The notes: generated by a model from the letters alone, not told the origin. A DNA stretch of 64,000 bases from Blastocatellia bacterium AA13 (GCA_003222245.1 QHVH01000007.1:310001-374000), one strand, 5' to 3'. Shown: positions 27,875 to 38,204, counted from the stretch's first letter. Translations and numbers: made by a program.

Positions 27875-29443
27875 TCAATGATCGGTCATCGAGAACCGCG
27901 GGCGCCTTACGCGCTTGCGGCTCCGATTATGAATATTCTCCATCATAATTTGTAGTTCCTGAGCAAGACGCGTCTGCCGTTTGACGTCGGTGTCTGTTTG
28001 AGCTCGAATTTCGTTCAGCTCCGTCCGGAGCCTCTCATTTTCACGCCTGAGCGTTTGATTCTCTTCGCCGACTCTGATCGTCGCGTTCCGGGATGCGACC
28101 GAGGAGAGAGATTGTCCGGTGAGCAGCACTAGTCCCAACGAAATTACGAGCACGATAAGAGTGGCCCGAAGCGAGCCTCTTCTGTACGCGGCGCGTTGGC
28201 GCTCCAACTCATCGTTGCCGAGGTTTTGCTCGACCCAGCGCGCATCGAAGATGCTTTGGTAGATTCGATTTCGTACCGTCAACCTCCCCTCTTCCAGTCT
28301 GGCGACACCGGAAAGGCGAAGGTGATTCACCGTGGCGTCGGTCTCGTTGACCGGAATGGTCATTCTCTTTACAAGGTCGCCATACATGCTCAGGACCGCG
28401 TTCAAATCGAGCCAACCTCCAATCAGATAGTTGCGAACGAACAGCAGGTTGGTGTCCTGCTTTTGGGCATTCTTGGAAAGAAAGAGATTGTCGCACTGCT
28501 CGTCTATCACGTATTCAACGTGCGTCCGGAAGACCTTTGTCAGGATCCCATCCAGGAACGATACAAGGCGCGAGGCGCCTCCGCGGGAGGAAATCATATT
28601 TTTGAGTCGCAACAGCGCTTCGGCGAGCAGCACTCCCGGGAAAAACGTACTGGGAAAATTCCTGCCGTTGTCATACACCTCTGTCCATGCAAGGCAGAGC
28701 CGTTGCGTCAGGTAAGGGTGACCGCCGGTCCAGTAGAGTATTCGCCTCATTACGCGGTCCCCAATATTCAATCCGCACTCCAATCCTCGCATCAGCACTC
28801 TTGCTTCCCTATCCGTGAAATCGGTCAGCTCGATTCGCAGGCCGATGTTAAACGGAGTCATACGAACGTCCTGTATCAGCTCCGTCGGCGTCGCCACGCC
28901 GAGCAGGCAAAAACTCAGCCGGCGCATTTGCTCATCTTCGGCCTGCCGATTATTCAGCTCTCTTATGCCCGCAAAGAATTCGTCCGTAGGGAAACTGAGA
29001 CTGAGCACCGTATCCACTTCGTCGATGAAGATCACCAACCGTCCGCGGCATCTCGGCAGCAATACCTCGCGGATTGCCGACATAAGCCTCTGCATGGGGC
29101 CGAGCCTCAAATGCTCGTTCCAGAATTCGTTGAGCTCGGCCTCGAGATTCATTTGCTGTCCGATGTGGAACAGCAATCCGTCATACCACTGCTCGGCCGT
29201 GAGGTTTCTTCCGACCTGGGTGAGATCCAGAATTATTACATTGAAGCGCAGTTGCCGCAGGCGCGCGGCGGTGCGCACCATCAGCGAGGACTTGCCCATC
29301 TGTCGCGAAGTGAGCACGTAACAGAATTTTCCTTTGCTGATAGCTTCAAAAAGCTCCCGATCAGCCCTCCTTTCGACATAAGATCGAGCGTCGAACTTGA
29401 GCGTGCCGCCGGTCACGTAAAAGCTGGTTTGCTCATTCATCAT
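27875..29443 (-). CDS. AAA-like ATPase with C-terminal transmembrane segment and coiled coil
   Basis: 522 aa. Residues about 10-330 are an AAA_35-like P-loop domain: Walker A TSRQMGKSS (45-53), Walker B RLVIFIDEVD (135-144), sensor-like LLGVATP and a winged-helix-like WTGGHPYLTQRLC. A TM helix at about 427-446 (ATLIVLVISLGLVLLTG) separates it from a 75-residue coiled-coil tail rich in Arg/Glu. Such ATPases are typical of STAND-like conflict systems. It overlaps the upstream TIR gene by 4 nt (ATGA) and is followed after 4 nt by the PBP-like gene, so the three are probably cotranslated. Inference: membrane-anchored sensor or oligomerising partner of the TIR protein. Confidence 0.82.
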   Translation of the reverse strand: MMNEQTSFYVTGGTLKFDARSYVERRADRELFEAISKGKFCYVLTSRQMGKSSLMVRTAARLRQLRFNVIILDLTQVGRNLTAEQWYDGLLFHIGQQMNLEAELNEFWNEHLRLGPMQRLMSAIREVLLPRCRGRLVIFIDEVDTVLSLSFPTDEFFAGIRELNNRQAEDEQMRRLSFCLLGVATPTELIQDVRMTPFNIGLRIELTDFTDREARVLMRGLECGLNIGDRVMRRILYWTGGHPYLTQRLCLAWTEVYDNGRNFPSTFFPGVLLAEALLRLKNMISSRGGASRLVSFLDGILTKVFRTHVEYVIDEQCDNLFLSKNAQKQDTNLLFVRNYLIGGWLDLNAVLSMYGDLVKRMTIPVNETDATVNHLRLSGVARLEEGRLTVRNRIYQSIFDARWVEQNLGNDELERQRAAYRRGSLRATLIVLVISLGLVLLTGQSLSSVASRNATIRVGEENQTLRRENERLRTELNEIRAQTDTDVKRQTRLAQELQIMMENIHNRSRKRVRRPRFSMTDH

Positions 29444-31398
29444 AAAAGATGCCGTGTCAGGTATTTTTCATAGAGCGGGCAGCGAAGAGTCCCCTGCTCT
29501 CCCGGATCGTCCGCTATGACCCCCGCCGCTCGCAGCCTATACAGAGTGACTTCGGAATTGATTGGCTCATTGCGAAGCAAGCATCTTACGACCTCAACCA
29601 GGCTTTGATCCTGAGCTAGCGACACGAGAACGCGCCTGAGATGGCTTCCCATCGGGCCGTCATCGCGGTCCGCCTGGGCTTCGAACGATTCGAAGGTCAG
29701 CCCGCGAGTCATCATTTCGTGAAGACCTCGCCTGACCAAATAAGGTTGTCCGCCAAGGAGCCTGTGAAATGCCGTCAGTTCCTTTGAGCCGTGAAGGGGA
29801 CCGCGATGTCGGTCATTCAGATCCGCTGTCTGTTCGACGCTGAAATCCCTCAGTACGAGCTGAGTTCCGACATTGAATGGCGATTGATTCAGATTGGTTA
29901 TAAACAGATGCGCTTCGGTCGCATACGCGATCGCCATGGTCAATCGACGCCATGGGCCAAGCGGGTCTAGAGACCTCGCGTTGTGCCAGGATCTAAATAA
30001 CCCGAAGACATCTCCTGCAAAACTGCACGGGAAAATCCTGTCTACCTCGTCCAATCCCCAGACTATCGGGCTCGGATGAACCGGAAACAGATAGCGTCTC
30101 ATGAATCGCTCGAAGTTGACGCTTGGACCGCTTCGCGGGTTCCAGATGTCATGGACCGAAACTTCCAATCCAAGTTGATCCGCGATTGTCTCAGCCATCG
30201 CGATGAACAGGCTGTCCGCGCTCTCCAGTTGTGAAGAGTCCAATCCCTGAAAATCGGTGAAGATGGCGCGGGCGCTGTTCTCACGCGCTTTCTGAAGGCC
30301 GCGCGCAAGAAGCGAGGTCTTGCCCATCTGACGCGCCGCCTTGAGCAGCACTATGCTTTGGCGCCGCGCGATCGCCGCGTAGAACTCGTCGTCAGTCGAG
30401 CGCGCTACGTAGAGCCGGGAATCCAGAGGCACTGCTCCACCGATCGATTCGGAATCGCCCGGGAGCGGCGCGCCGCTTGTGCATTCAACCGCCTTCAATA
30501 CAAGGTCGAGGATCGCCTCCCGATCGCGGCCCTCTTCTAGCCTTATTGCGGCGCCGCTCTGAAACAGTGTAGCCAATGGCGCGGAAACCGTGACCCCGGC
30601 AAGCAGTACCGGGATCAAAACAGGTCTTCCGCTGTTTTGTTGACGGCTCTCCTGAGCCAATTGAATCTCCGATAGAATCATCGGATCGAGTACAGATTCT
30701 GGAGAAAGCAGAGGGATGACGACGTCGGATTCGACGATTTTGCTCCCCAGCGAGCTTGCCCACTCGAGACCGACCGAAGGATGTCTTTTGGCAAAGACTT
30801 CAAAGTCAGCCTGTGTAAGCCTGGCTTCAAGTGATTTCATTAATCCGGCATCGGCATCTATCGCCGGCGCATATAGGATCACTGCCTTTCGGCCTTGATG
30901 CGAGACCCGGCCGTTCTTGACTGTTTGACCAGCCGTTTCCGGAGCGTCCAGGAACAATTGCTCGATCGTCTCGCAGATTGAAACGAGCGTCGCATCTCTT
31001 TCCGATTGTTTCAGGCTGGCCAGCGGCTTGCTTGGATCGTTGGCAGCCTGATAACGCTCGATGGGAGTTCGCTTGAAAGAGCTTTCGCGCAGGGCTACCC
31101 AGGTTACAGTCAAGCCATCAGTCGACGCTGCTTGCAAGAGCCTGGGCATCTCTTCTTCCGCGACGAAGTCGGACGCCAGCAGATTTGGGCTGACCAGCAG
31201 CACGGCTACTTTTGCACTGTCTATGGCGTTCCCGATTTCGCTTCGCCAGTCCATGCCTGCCCTGATCATCGTGTCGTCCCATACAATGACTCGCTCTTCA
31301 CGGATCAGGGGCTTCAGGTGAATCTTCAGCAACTCAAGCCATTTCTTATCCGCGTGACTGTAGCAGATAAAGACATGATCACGGCTCTTTCGCGGCAT
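29440..31398 (-). CDS. TIR-TIR-AAA ATPase (STAND-like)
   Basis: 652 aa. TIR domain 1 (about 7-150) begins HVFICYSHADKKW and has an acidic helix ASDFVAEEEM at 75-84 in the place of the catalytic Glu of TIR NADases. TIR-like domain 2 (about 170-305) begins VILYAPAID and is more diverged. An AAA_35-like domain (about 325-600) has Walker A ARQMGKTS (355-362), Walker B IVWGLDEVDRIF and LLGGQPYLVRRG, then a winged-helix-like end. The ATPase resembles that of the next gene, so the two may co-assemble. TIR-STAND proteins are often NAD-degrading immune effectors; that role here is inference. The TIR1 domain is paralogous to the TIR at 45185. Confidence 0.85.
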   Translation of the reverse strand: MPRKSRDHVFICYSHADKKWLELLKIHLKPLIREERVIVWDDTMIRAGMDWRSEIGNAIDSAKVAVLLVSPNLLASDFVAEEEMPRLLQAASTDGLTVTWVALRESSFKRTPIERYQAANDPSKPLASLKQSERDATLVSICETIEQLFLDAPETAGQTVKNGRVSHQGRKAVILYAPAIDADAGLMKSLEARLTQADFEVFAKRHPSVGLEWASSLGSKIVESDVVIPLLSPESVLDPMILSEIQLAQESRQQNSGRPVLIPVLLAGVTVSAPLATLFQSGAAIRLEEGRDREAILDLVLKAVECTSGAPLPGDSESIGGAVPLDSRLYVARSTDDEFYAAIARRQSIVLLKAARQMGKTSLLARGLQKARENSARAIFTDFQGLDSSQLESADSLFIAMAETIADQLGLEVSVHDIWNPRSGPSVNFERFMRRYLFPVHPSPIVWGLDEVDRIFPCSFAGDVFGLFRSWHNARSLDPLGPWRRLTMAIAYATEAHLFITNLNQSPFNVGTQLVLRDFSVEQTADLNDRHRGPLHGSKELTAFHRLLGGQPYLVRRGLHEMMTRGLTFESFEAQADRDDGPMGSHLRRVLVSLAQDQSLVEVVRCLLRNEPINSEVTLYRLRAAGVIADDPGEQGTLRCPLYEKYLTRHLL

Positions 31399-31773
31399 CG
31401 GACGTATCCCTGTATGAACCTAATTACTCGAACGTTATAAGCGACGCTCACCCGCCGCGGTGCTGCGACTAATTTGTGGAGTTCGGAAGAAACGTGCGAC
31501 TGCAAGACAAGGCCGAGTTGCTAATCGCCTTTTTGTCGACTGGGCCGCATCGCTAAAAGAGAGCAGACTCGAACCGCCTCATCTGAACCCGCCCTGAATT
31601 TTCCGTTGTGACAACGATTACCTGGGCAGCCGGATTATACTACCAAACCGCGAATGAGCTACAAGGAAGTGGGAGGTGCGTGGAGGTGCGCCGGATTATA
31701 GTCAGCTCCAGTTTCGAAGAAGACACAGCTCACTATTGGAGATGACCGGCGTGGTATCTGAGAAGTAAAAACG
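31399..31773. other. Intergenic region upstream of TIR-AAA operon
   Basis: About 375 bp with no supported gene. It must hold the operon promoter, but I see no clear boxes on the minus strand. Confidence 0.4.
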
Positions 31774-31796
31774 AGGGTCGGCGATATGCCGACCCT
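31774..31796 (-). terminator. Rho-independent terminator of VOC gene
   Basis: Perfect 9-bp stem (31774-31782 with 31788-31796), 5-nt loop; on the minus strand it is followed by CGTTTTTACTT. Confidence 0.8.
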
Positions 31797-31840
31797 GAGA
31801 GCTAGATTTGTGATCCGGGATTATTCTAAGAACGGCGAAG

Positions 31841-32203
31841 TCATGACTCCGGCGCGTTCTGAAACAGCCCAATAATATTGCCTTCCGGATCGGTGAAGAG
31901 CGCGATGCTGCCCATGTCCTGAATCTGGGTAGGAGGCATCATCGTTTTCCCGCCGAGCCCCTCAGCCTTCGAAAGATAAGACTGCAGATCATCGACCTGA
32001 ACATAGAACGTCACGTAGGTGGGCGCGCCGTCCTTGGCTTCAAATATACCGCCTCCGATTCCCTCCTTCCCTTCCGTGCTAACGAGTCCATAGTGCATCG
32101 GGTTGTTAAAGTCTATCTTCCAATCGAACAGCTCGGAATAGAACTTGCGTCCCGCTTCTCCGTCTTTAACCGATACTTCAAAATGAACAACAGGTCTTCC
32201 CAT
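31841..32203 (-). CDS. VOC-family (glyoxalase/extradiol fold) protein
   Basis: 120 aa. The start at 32203 is chosen because GGAGGA lies 6 nt upstream; the ORF extends five codons further. A single VOC unit pair: HFEVSVKDGEAGRKFYSELF at the start, a middle GGGIFEA strand, and DPEGNIIGLFQ at the end. Proteins of this short type are predicted dioxygenase-like or glyoxalase-like enzymes, mostly uncharacterised. Own terminator downstream; no operon partner. Confidence 0.85.
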   Translation of the reverse strand: MGRPVVHFEVSVKDGEAGRKFYSELFDWKIDFNNPMHYGLVSTEGKEGIGGGIFEAKDGAPTYVTFYVQVDDLQSYLSKAEGLGGKTMMPPTQIQDMGSIALFTDPEGNIIGLFQNAPES

Positions 32204-32387
32204 TATTGATTCCTCCATAAATTTCGTGTGCCACAGCCGGACAGCCTCGCCTTATCACGAAGCAAGTTCCGATCCTATTTTCCTTCTCTGGGGTCTTTAT
32301 TAAACGTTCGCCTATGGCTTCTTTAAATTATAATTGACGAGCCAGGAATCAGGCCCGAAGTCGGTTTTATGGAAGGAGCGGCTCTTT

Positions 32388-32978
32388 ATGTACTGTCCAA
32401 ACTGTGCGGCGGAGGATCAAACACAGAGTCAATACTGCCGAGCTTGCGGAATCGAGTTGAACACCGTGCGAACCGCGCTTCGACGGCCCGACTCGATTAC
32501 GGCCTCGGCGATCAGCGCCAGGGATGAAATCGGGCGAGCGATCGCCGCCAGGATCAGGGATCTCGAATCGGCGGACGACCTCAAGCAAGTGGTCGAAGAC
32601 GTTTTGCCTCAGGTCGAGAAGTTTCTCGAGTCTCCCGAACAACGCCGACTCCGTACCGCTCGCGAGGGAACAATCACCGCGGCGGTCGGCCTCGGAGCCA
32701 CGATCGTCCTGTTGATCGTATGCTACGCGGAGCGTTACTCGGGCGATGAAATCAAGTTTCTGCTTGGAGCAGGCGGAGCGCTGATTACATTTCTGATAGG
32801 CGTTGCAATTCTGATCAACGCCCGATGGAATACCGTCGTCGAAAGCGCGGCGCGATCTACTCCGGCGACGTTGAGCAGCATCCCTGAGATTCCGGAAACC
32901 GACGCTCTCGAGGGCGAGCGCCGCACTCCTCAAATAGCCGGCTCGGTTACGGAAGGAACTACTCGACAACTCAAGTGA
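32388..32978 (+). CDS. Zinc-ribbon membrane protein
   Basis: 196 aa. The ATG at 32388 follows GGAAGGAG by 9 nt and is confirmed by the zinc ribbon that starts at once: CPNC and CRAC within the first 20 residues. A helical segment comes next, then two TM helices (about 100-122 and 127-149) and a polar Thr/Glu-rich C-terminus. Common in Acidobacteriota-like genomes with no known role. TATAAT at 32329-32334 may be its -10 box. Confidence 0.7.
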   Translation: MYCPNCAAEDQTQSQYCRACGIELNTVRTALRRPDSITASAISARDEIGRAIAARIRDLESADDLKQVVEDVLPQVEKFLESPEQRRLRTAREGTITAAVGLGATIVLLIVCYAERYSGDEIKFLLGAGGALITFLIGVAILINARWNTVVESAARSTPATLSSIPEIPETDALEGERRTPQIAGSVTEGTTRQLK

Positions 32979-33058
32979 ATTTGGAGCGTGAGATAATTTT
33001 GCTTCAATACCATCAGCGCAAACACCGCTTCCCTGATTCTGTTCACAAAGAGACTCTT

Positions 33059-33661
33059 CTAACGCGAGAGGGCGCGATTCACGGCTTCGTCGAGATCCTT
33101 CGCGCTCGCGTCCGCGTAGCCGATGAAGTGAGCGACGGCGCGCCCGTCACGCCCGAATACGAGAGTCTGCGGGATCGTATCGTCGTCGCGGCCGAGATAC
33201 GCGAGGAACATCTCGTCATTGGCCAGCCCGACTTTGTAGTTAATCTTGAACTGATCGATGAAGCCGCGTATGGCCTGCGGCGTCGACCTGCCGCGATCGT
33301 CAATATGCAGGCCTACTACTTGAACACTGTTGTTGTTGGCCAGCCTGACTAGTTGCGGTACTTCTTTTCGACACGGAGGACACCAGGTCGCCCAGAAATC
33401 GATTACGAGCACCTTGCCCCGATAATAGGAAAGCTTAAATGTTTCGCTATCGAGCGTGGCGATATCAAAGTCCTTCGGGGTATTTATTCCTTCCGCCGCT
33501 GGCGTTCCCGGCAATGAAATTTTCGGATTCTTAGTCGCCGCCGGTGACGCGAAGAAAAACATATAGCCGCCGGCCGCGATGAGAGTGACTATTACCGCGG
33601 TGGCTATTATTCGGCCGGGTGTCCAGGTGACTTCCGATTGGCGCGCGTTATCCTCAGCCAT
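33059..33661 (-). CDS. TlpA/ResA-like membrane-anchored thioredoxin
   Basis: 200 aa. One TM helix at about 17-37 anchors the protein; a thioredoxin fold follows with the redox motif WATWCPPCRKE (about 90-99) and a cis-proline region DTIPQTLVF. It acts on the outer face of the inner membrane as a thiol reductant, typically in cytochrome c maturation or disulfide turnover. The yacG gene ends 32 nt upstream on the same strand, so the two may be cotranscribed. Confidence 0.88.
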   Translation of the reverse strand: MAEDNARQSEVTWTPGRIIATAVIVTLIAAGGYMFFFASPAATKNPKISLPGTPAAEGINTPKDFDIATLDSETFKLSYYRGKVLVIDFWATWCPPCRKEVPQLVRLANNNSVQVVGLHIDDRGRSTPQAIRGFIDQFKINYKVGLANDEMFLAYLGRDDDTIPQTLVFGRDGRAVAHFIGYADASAKDLDEAVNRALSR

Positions 33662-33693
33662 CTCTTTTCTCAGTTAACGGAGTTCGCAAGGGG

Positions 33694-33864
33694 TTAGGGC
33701 TCCAGGTGATCCAATGACTCCTGATTATCGTCGAGCGGAGCCGCGACAGAGTACTCTTCCGATGCCCATCGCCCGAGATCAATCGTCCTGCACCGCTCGG
33801 AGCAAAAGGGCCGAAACGGATTATCCTTCCATTTAACGTCGCGCTCGCAAATAGGACATTTCAT
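33694..33864 (-). CDS. yacG: YacG-type DNA gyrase inhibitor, zinc-binding
   Basis: 56 aa, below the size most gene finders report. Cys3, Cys6, Cys21 and Cys25 form the zinc site ([17 protein letters not shown]), followed by the family signature [11 protein letters not shown]. In Escherichia coli YacG binds GyrB and blocks DNA binding. No strong ribosome site is visible, but the motif match is complete and the length normal. Confidence 0.9.
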   Translation of the reverse strand: MKCPICERDVKWKDNPFRPFCSERCRTIDLGRWASEEYSVAAPLDDNQESLDHLEP

Positions 33865-33907
33865 ACTGAGATCGTACCAAAGGTATCCAGCACTAAGCTA
33901 TATTCTC

Positions 33908-36496
33908 CTAGCGCGCCGCGGACAGGCCCTTTTTGAGATTTGTTTCGAAGAGCTTGAATATTCGCTTGTACTCGTCCGCCCAACTCGCGGCCTCGTTGAA
34001 ACCGTGATCCTCGACGGGATAAACCGCCAGTTCCCAATTCGTCTTTCGCAGCTCGATCAGCTTTTGCACCAACCTGACGGTATCCTGAAAGTGAACATTG
34101 GTATCTACCATACCGTGACAGATCAGGAGCGCACCCTTCAGGCCTGCCGCGAAATATATGGGCGATGATAGCCGATAGGCCTCCGAATCCTTCTGAGGTA
34201 GATTGAGAATATTTGAAGTATAAGGATGATTGTAATGAGCCCAATCCGTGACGGGTCGAAGCGCTGCTCCAGCCGCGAACACATCCGGCTGCGTAAACAT
34301 CGCCATAAGCGTGATGAATCCGCCGTAGCTGCCGCCGTAAATGCCTATTCGTTTGGCGTCCACCCCCTGTTCGGAGACCAGCCACTTAGCGGCGGCGATC
34401 TGATCGTCCAGGTCTTTGCCTCCCATATGCCGGTAAATACCAGTGCGCCAATCCCTTCCATAACCCGATGACGCGCGATAATCCACGTCCATTACAACAT
34501 AGCCGTTATCCATTAGATAATGATGGAACATGTATTCACGGAAATAGCTCGACCAGTATCGATGCACATTCTGAGCATAGCCCGCGCCGTGCACAAATAT
34601 CACTGCCGGGCCGCCGCGCTTGAAAGTCGCCGGCTTGTAGAATCGAGCCGATACCTGGGCGCCGTCGCGCGCCGCGAACTTCACTATCGGCGGATCGATC
34701 CAGTTGTAGCTCCAAAAATCCGGCGCAGGGGAGGATGTCACCTTTACGGACTTTGCATCCGGCCGATTTTCTTGAAGGTATATCTCTGGAGGCTTGTTGC
34801 TGTAGGAGTAGATCAGCGCAATCATCTTCTCGTCGGGAGAGAGAAAGCTCTGATTGCTGCCCGGCATCGATGTGATCTTCACGCGCGGCCCGCCTTCGAC
34901 CGGCACGGAGTACAGGTGGCGCTCGCCGGGGCCGACTTCGCTCGTAGTCAAATAGAATTGCTTCTTGTCGTTTGAAAGATGAACCGCGCTGACCTCCCAA
35001 TTGCCCGAGGTCAATTGTGTAGCCACGCCTCCGTCGGCCGGCCCCGTGTAAAGGTGGGCGTAACCGTCTCGCTCGGACTGGTAGTAAATTCGGTTATTAT
35101 CTGCCAGCCATCCCAGAGTAAACGCTCCCGGTCCATCGATCCACGCATCATCATGAAAAGCCGCGGCTACTTTCGTCTTGCCGGTCGTCGCGTCGAGCGA
35201 AAAAATCCAGCGATCTTTATTGTCACCCGAGCGCGCAAGCACGACGGCTTTCGACCCGTCGTCGGACCAGAGCGGTTGAAACACCTGAACATCGCGCTCG
35301 CGATGCTCATTTCCTCGCCGAGAACGGGGGTCAACATCTCGGCCCTGAGCTTGCCGGCTGCCGGAATCGGGTTGCTGCGGCGCTTGATTTGTTTCGCGGC
35401 TCATACCCGACTGCCCGCCCGTTACCTGAGTGTCGCCCGCGGAAGAAGGCGGCTCTTTCTGACCGTGATCCATCCACTTCACGTCGCCGCTCTCCACATT
35501 CAATATCGCCAGCCGCGAGTGCGCCTGATTGTCGCCTACCTTATTTCTGCTCGCAATATCTTCGGTGTATGCGGACTCGGTCACATAATTGGCCACCACG
35601 GTATTCTTCGTGCCATCTCCGCCTTCGCTTAACAGAGCGGTGACGAGTTTTTCGTCGGGTGAAAGTTGGAGACTCGCTACTGATTGTCGAGGGCCGAGAT
35701 TGAAGGGCTTTCTTGGGTTTTCACGCTTGCGCCGCGCTTCCTCCTCCTGCCTTCTTTCCGCTCGCTGCTTGATGATGTCGAGCAGATCTCGCTCTTCCTT
35801 CTTTATATATTCCTGGCTGTCGGTTCCCTTTTGCTCCGAAGAATCGCGCGCGCCCTGTTGGCCGCCGCGCCCCTGTCCCTGGCCGAATCCTCCGGCGGCT
35901 GGTACTTGAGGAGCCGCGCCGGCAGCGCGGATGTCGGTCAATTGAATGAGCGCGCCGGTTTCCAGCGACAATGTAAACAGGTTATTTGAGCGAGTGAAGT
36001 AGACCTTCTTCTGATCGAATGTGAAGTGTGGATTGGACTCAAGGTCCGTGGTGCCGGTCAATCGTTCGCGGCGCCCGGTCGCGTTCCTGTAGAGAAATAT
36101 GTCTCCATTATCGGCGAAGACGGTAAGGGACTTGTCTTTCGATGTATCGCCGTTCAACGGGGGCGCGTTCTTCGCTTCTTCCTCGGAGAGCTTTCTTATT
36201 CCGCTGCCGTCGCGGCTGACAACGTACGTATCGTAATCTTTCTCTCGGCCGTCTGTTGCCTGCTTCCACTGAAAGTAGACCCGCTGGCTATCGCCCGACC
36301 ATCGAACCGCGCGAGGCTCGTAGCCGACCAGTTCAGGTCCTCGCATGATGTTGTCGATCGTGAGATTGAATTTGGCGCCGGCAGCCTGATTCGGCGCCTT
36401 CTGTCTGGCGAGGATCGGTGTAGCTTGCGAGACTAGAACAATAGCAATCAGTACCACCGCGGCGCGGCGCATTGTTGACGACCTTAAGTCGACCAT
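33908..36496 (-). CDS. Secreted S9 family (DPP IV-like) peptidase
   Basis: 862 aa. The ATG at 36496 follows GGAGG by 5 nt and precedes a signal peptide (RRAAVVLIAIVLVSQATP); the ORF continues upstream without a better site. An N-terminal beta-propeller (about 40-600), containing a low-complexity G/Q-rich insert near 225-250, precedes the alpha/beta hydrolase: GIYGGSYGGF (Ser), CHGMVDTNVH (Asp) and EDHGFNE (His). Likely a periplasmic dipeptidyl or oligopeptidase. The peptide transporter gene lies about 100 bp upstream on the same strand, which fits a peptide-uptake unit. Confidence 0.9.
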   Translation of the reverse strand: MVDLRSSTMRRAAVVLIAIVLVSQATPILARQKAPNQAAGAKFNLTIDNIMRGPELVGYEPRAVRWSGDSQRVYFQWKQATDGREKDYDTYVVSRDGSGIRKLSEEEAKNAPPLNGDTSKDKSLTVFADNGDIFLYRNATGRRERLTGTTDLESNPHFTFDQKKVYFTRSNNLFTLSLETGALIQLTDIRAAGAAPQVPAAGGFGQGQGRGGQQGARDSSEQKGTDSQEYIKKEERDLLDIIKQRAERRQEEEARRKRENPRKPFNLGPRQSVASLQLSPDEKLVTALLSEGGDGTKNTVVANYVTESAYTEDIASRNKVGDNQAHSRLAILNVESGDVKWMDHGQKEPPSSAGDTQVTGGQSGMSRETNQAPQQPDSGSRQAQGRDVDPRSRRGNEHRERDVQVFQPLWSDDGSKAVVLARSGDNKDRWIFSLDATTGKTKVAAAFHDDAWIDGPGAFTLGWLADNNRIYYQSERDGYAHLYTGPADGGVATQLTSGNWEVSAVHLSNDKKQFYLTTSEVGPGERHLYSVPVEGGPRVKITSMPGSNQSFLSPDEKMIALIYSYSNKPPEIYLQENRPDAKSVKVTSSPAPDFWSYNWIDPPIVKFAARDGAQVSARFYKPATFKRGGPAVIFVHGAGYAQNVHRYWSSYFREYMFHHYLMDNGYVVMDVDYRASSGYGRDWRTGIYRHMGGKDLDDQIAAAKWLVSEQGVDAKRIGIYGGSYGGFITLMAMFTQPDVFAAGAALRPVTDWAHYNHPYTSNILNLPQKDSEAYRLSSPIYFAAGLKGALLICHGMVDTNVHFQDTVRLVQKLIELRKTNWELAVYPVEDHGFNEAASWADEYKRIFKLFETNLKKGLSAAR

Positions 36497-36596
36497 TACT
36501 ACCTCCAGTGATTGATTATCGAAGGCATATTTCCGCAAGACGAATCGCACGCGAAACATTGCAAACGGAAGCAGCGAATATCGAGCATCCGTGTGA

Positions 36597-38204
36597 TCAG
36601 TTGACGCGGCCCATCAGCTTCTTTATCGACGGCGTCAGCGCGATCAAGACAACACCAGCCGCTATGGTGGTGAGCGCCACCGCTCCGAAGAGTTTCGCAA
36701 GAGCGCCTTCGACCGTAGGATCAAAGAAGCCAGCCACCCAGCCGCCTGCGTAGTTGCCAAAAGAGATCGAGAGAAACCAAACGCCCATCATCAGGCCTAC
36801 CAGTCGCGTCGGAGCCAGCTTGGTTGTAGTGCTGAGCCCGACCGGACTCAGGCACAACTCACCGATTGTGTGCAGAAGATAAACAAAGATCAGCCAGCCG
36901 GGACCAACTCTGGCGCCGCCCACGGCGAACGTTGATGCGTAGGCGAGCAGAACAAAACCAAGACCGGCGAAGATCAACCCGAATGAAAACTTGAGCGGAC
37001 TGGAGGGCTGCCGCCGCCCCATCGTCAACCAGACCCAGGAAAAGACCGGCGCCAGCACTATGATGAAGATCGAGTTCACCGACTGAAAGTAAGTCGCATC
37101 GAACTCCCATCCGAAGATGCTGCTGCGCGTCAGCTTGTCGGCGAAAAGATTCAGGCTGGATCCCGCCTGCTCAAAGGCCATCCAGAACAGGGCTGAGAAG
37201 ATGAATAAGATCCCGATTACCGCGATTCGCTTCGTTTCGTCAGTGGTCAGTTTTTGCTTGGGGAGGGCCGCCTCTTCCTTAGACTTTCGTTTCTTGGGCT
37301 TGAGCCCGACTCTTGCAAGCGGGTGTTCGGCCGTCTCGCCATTACTCCGTTTCTTCTCACCTTTTCCGACGTACCAGGTAATAAGCAGACCGACTGCCAG
37401 TCCGATTGCGAGTGATAGAACCAGCAACCCCGTATCGCTTCCCGTCGAGAGAGTCGCTACAGAGGGTTTGGCCGAGATCAGGAAGAAGCCTCCCATGAAG
37501 GCGCCAAAGAACCCGATCAATATCGGCAGCGCCTTCGGATATAGATACTGAACCAATCCGAATGTCATACCCACGCCGGCGGCCGCAAAGCCCCAATGCC
37601 ACGTGCTGCTCAGGTGAATCCCGAAGCTTCCGAGAAGCGCTTTGAATTCAGGTCTGCGCGCGAGAAAACCGCAGACGAGAGGCGAGATCATCGCGCCGAT
37701 ATTGATTCCCATATAGAAGACCGAAAAGCCGCCGTCCCTGCGCGGATCTTCTTCGCTGTAGAGTCCGCCGACCATCGTGCTGATGTTCGGCTTTAACAAC
37801 CCAGTGCCGATCACGATGAGCACAAGCCCGGCGTAGAAACTCGCGAGCGAAGAAAAAGCCATCGAGAAATGTCCGAGCGCGATTGAAATACCGCCCACCA
37901 GCACAGCCAGTCGCGCCCCAAGAAATTTGTCCGCGACCCATCCGCCTGGCAGAGACATGAAATAGACCGCGCCGGTGTATGTTCCATATATGCCGGCGGC
38001 TTTTACCGTATCGAACCCGAGACCGCCTTCGGCGGTTGGCGCCACCATAAACAGCACCAGCAGGGCGCGCATGCCGTAGTAGCTGAAACGCTCCCACATC
38101 TCGGTGAAGAAGAGGATTGTCAAGCCTCTGGGGTGACCGCCTATGCCGCGAGTGTCTTCTATGACCTCGGAGCTGAGACTCGGAACGTGAATGGCTGCAT
38201 CCAT
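36597..38204 (-). CDS. POT-family proton-dependent peptide transporter
   Basis: 535 aa, 12-14 TM helices. The POT signature ExxER is present as [18 protein letters not shown] in the first helix, coupling proton and substrate. A cytoplasmic loop rich in Lys ([15 protein letters not shown]) lies near the middle. It imports di- and tripeptides through the inner membrane. Upstream of, and codirectional with, the S9 peptidase at 33908. Confidence 0.92.
   Translation of the reverse strand: MDAAIHVPSLSSEVIEDTRGIGGHPRGLTILFFTEMWERFSYYGMRALLVLFMVAPTAEGGLGFDTVKAAGIYGTYTGAVYFMSLPGGWVADKFLGARLAVLVGGISIALGHFSMAFSSLASFYAGLVLIVIGTGLLKPNISTMVGGLYSEEDPRRDGGFSVFYMGINIGAMISPLVCGFLARRPEFKALLGSFGIHLSSTWHWGFAAAGVGMTFGLVQYLYPKALPILIGFFGAFMGGFFLISAKPSVATLSTGSDTGLLVLSLAIGLAVGLLITWYVGKGEKKRSNGETAEHPLARVGLKPKKRKSKEEAALPKQKLTTDETKRIAVIGILFIFSALFWMAFEQAGSSLNLFADKLTRSSIFGWEFDATYFQSVNSIFIIVLAPVFSWVWLTMGRRQPSSPLKFSFGLIFAGLGFVLLAYASTFAVGGARVGPGWLIFVYLLHTIGELCLSPVGLSTTTKLAPTRLVGLMMGVWFLSISFGNYAGGWVAGFFDPTVEGALAKLFGAVALTTIAAGVVLIALTPSIKKLMGRVN

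Noticed and set aside
28196-29473. 425-codon plus-strand ORF
   Set aside because: Exactly antisense to the AAA-TM gene, with no protein-like motifs; the reverse strand has clear Walker motifs.
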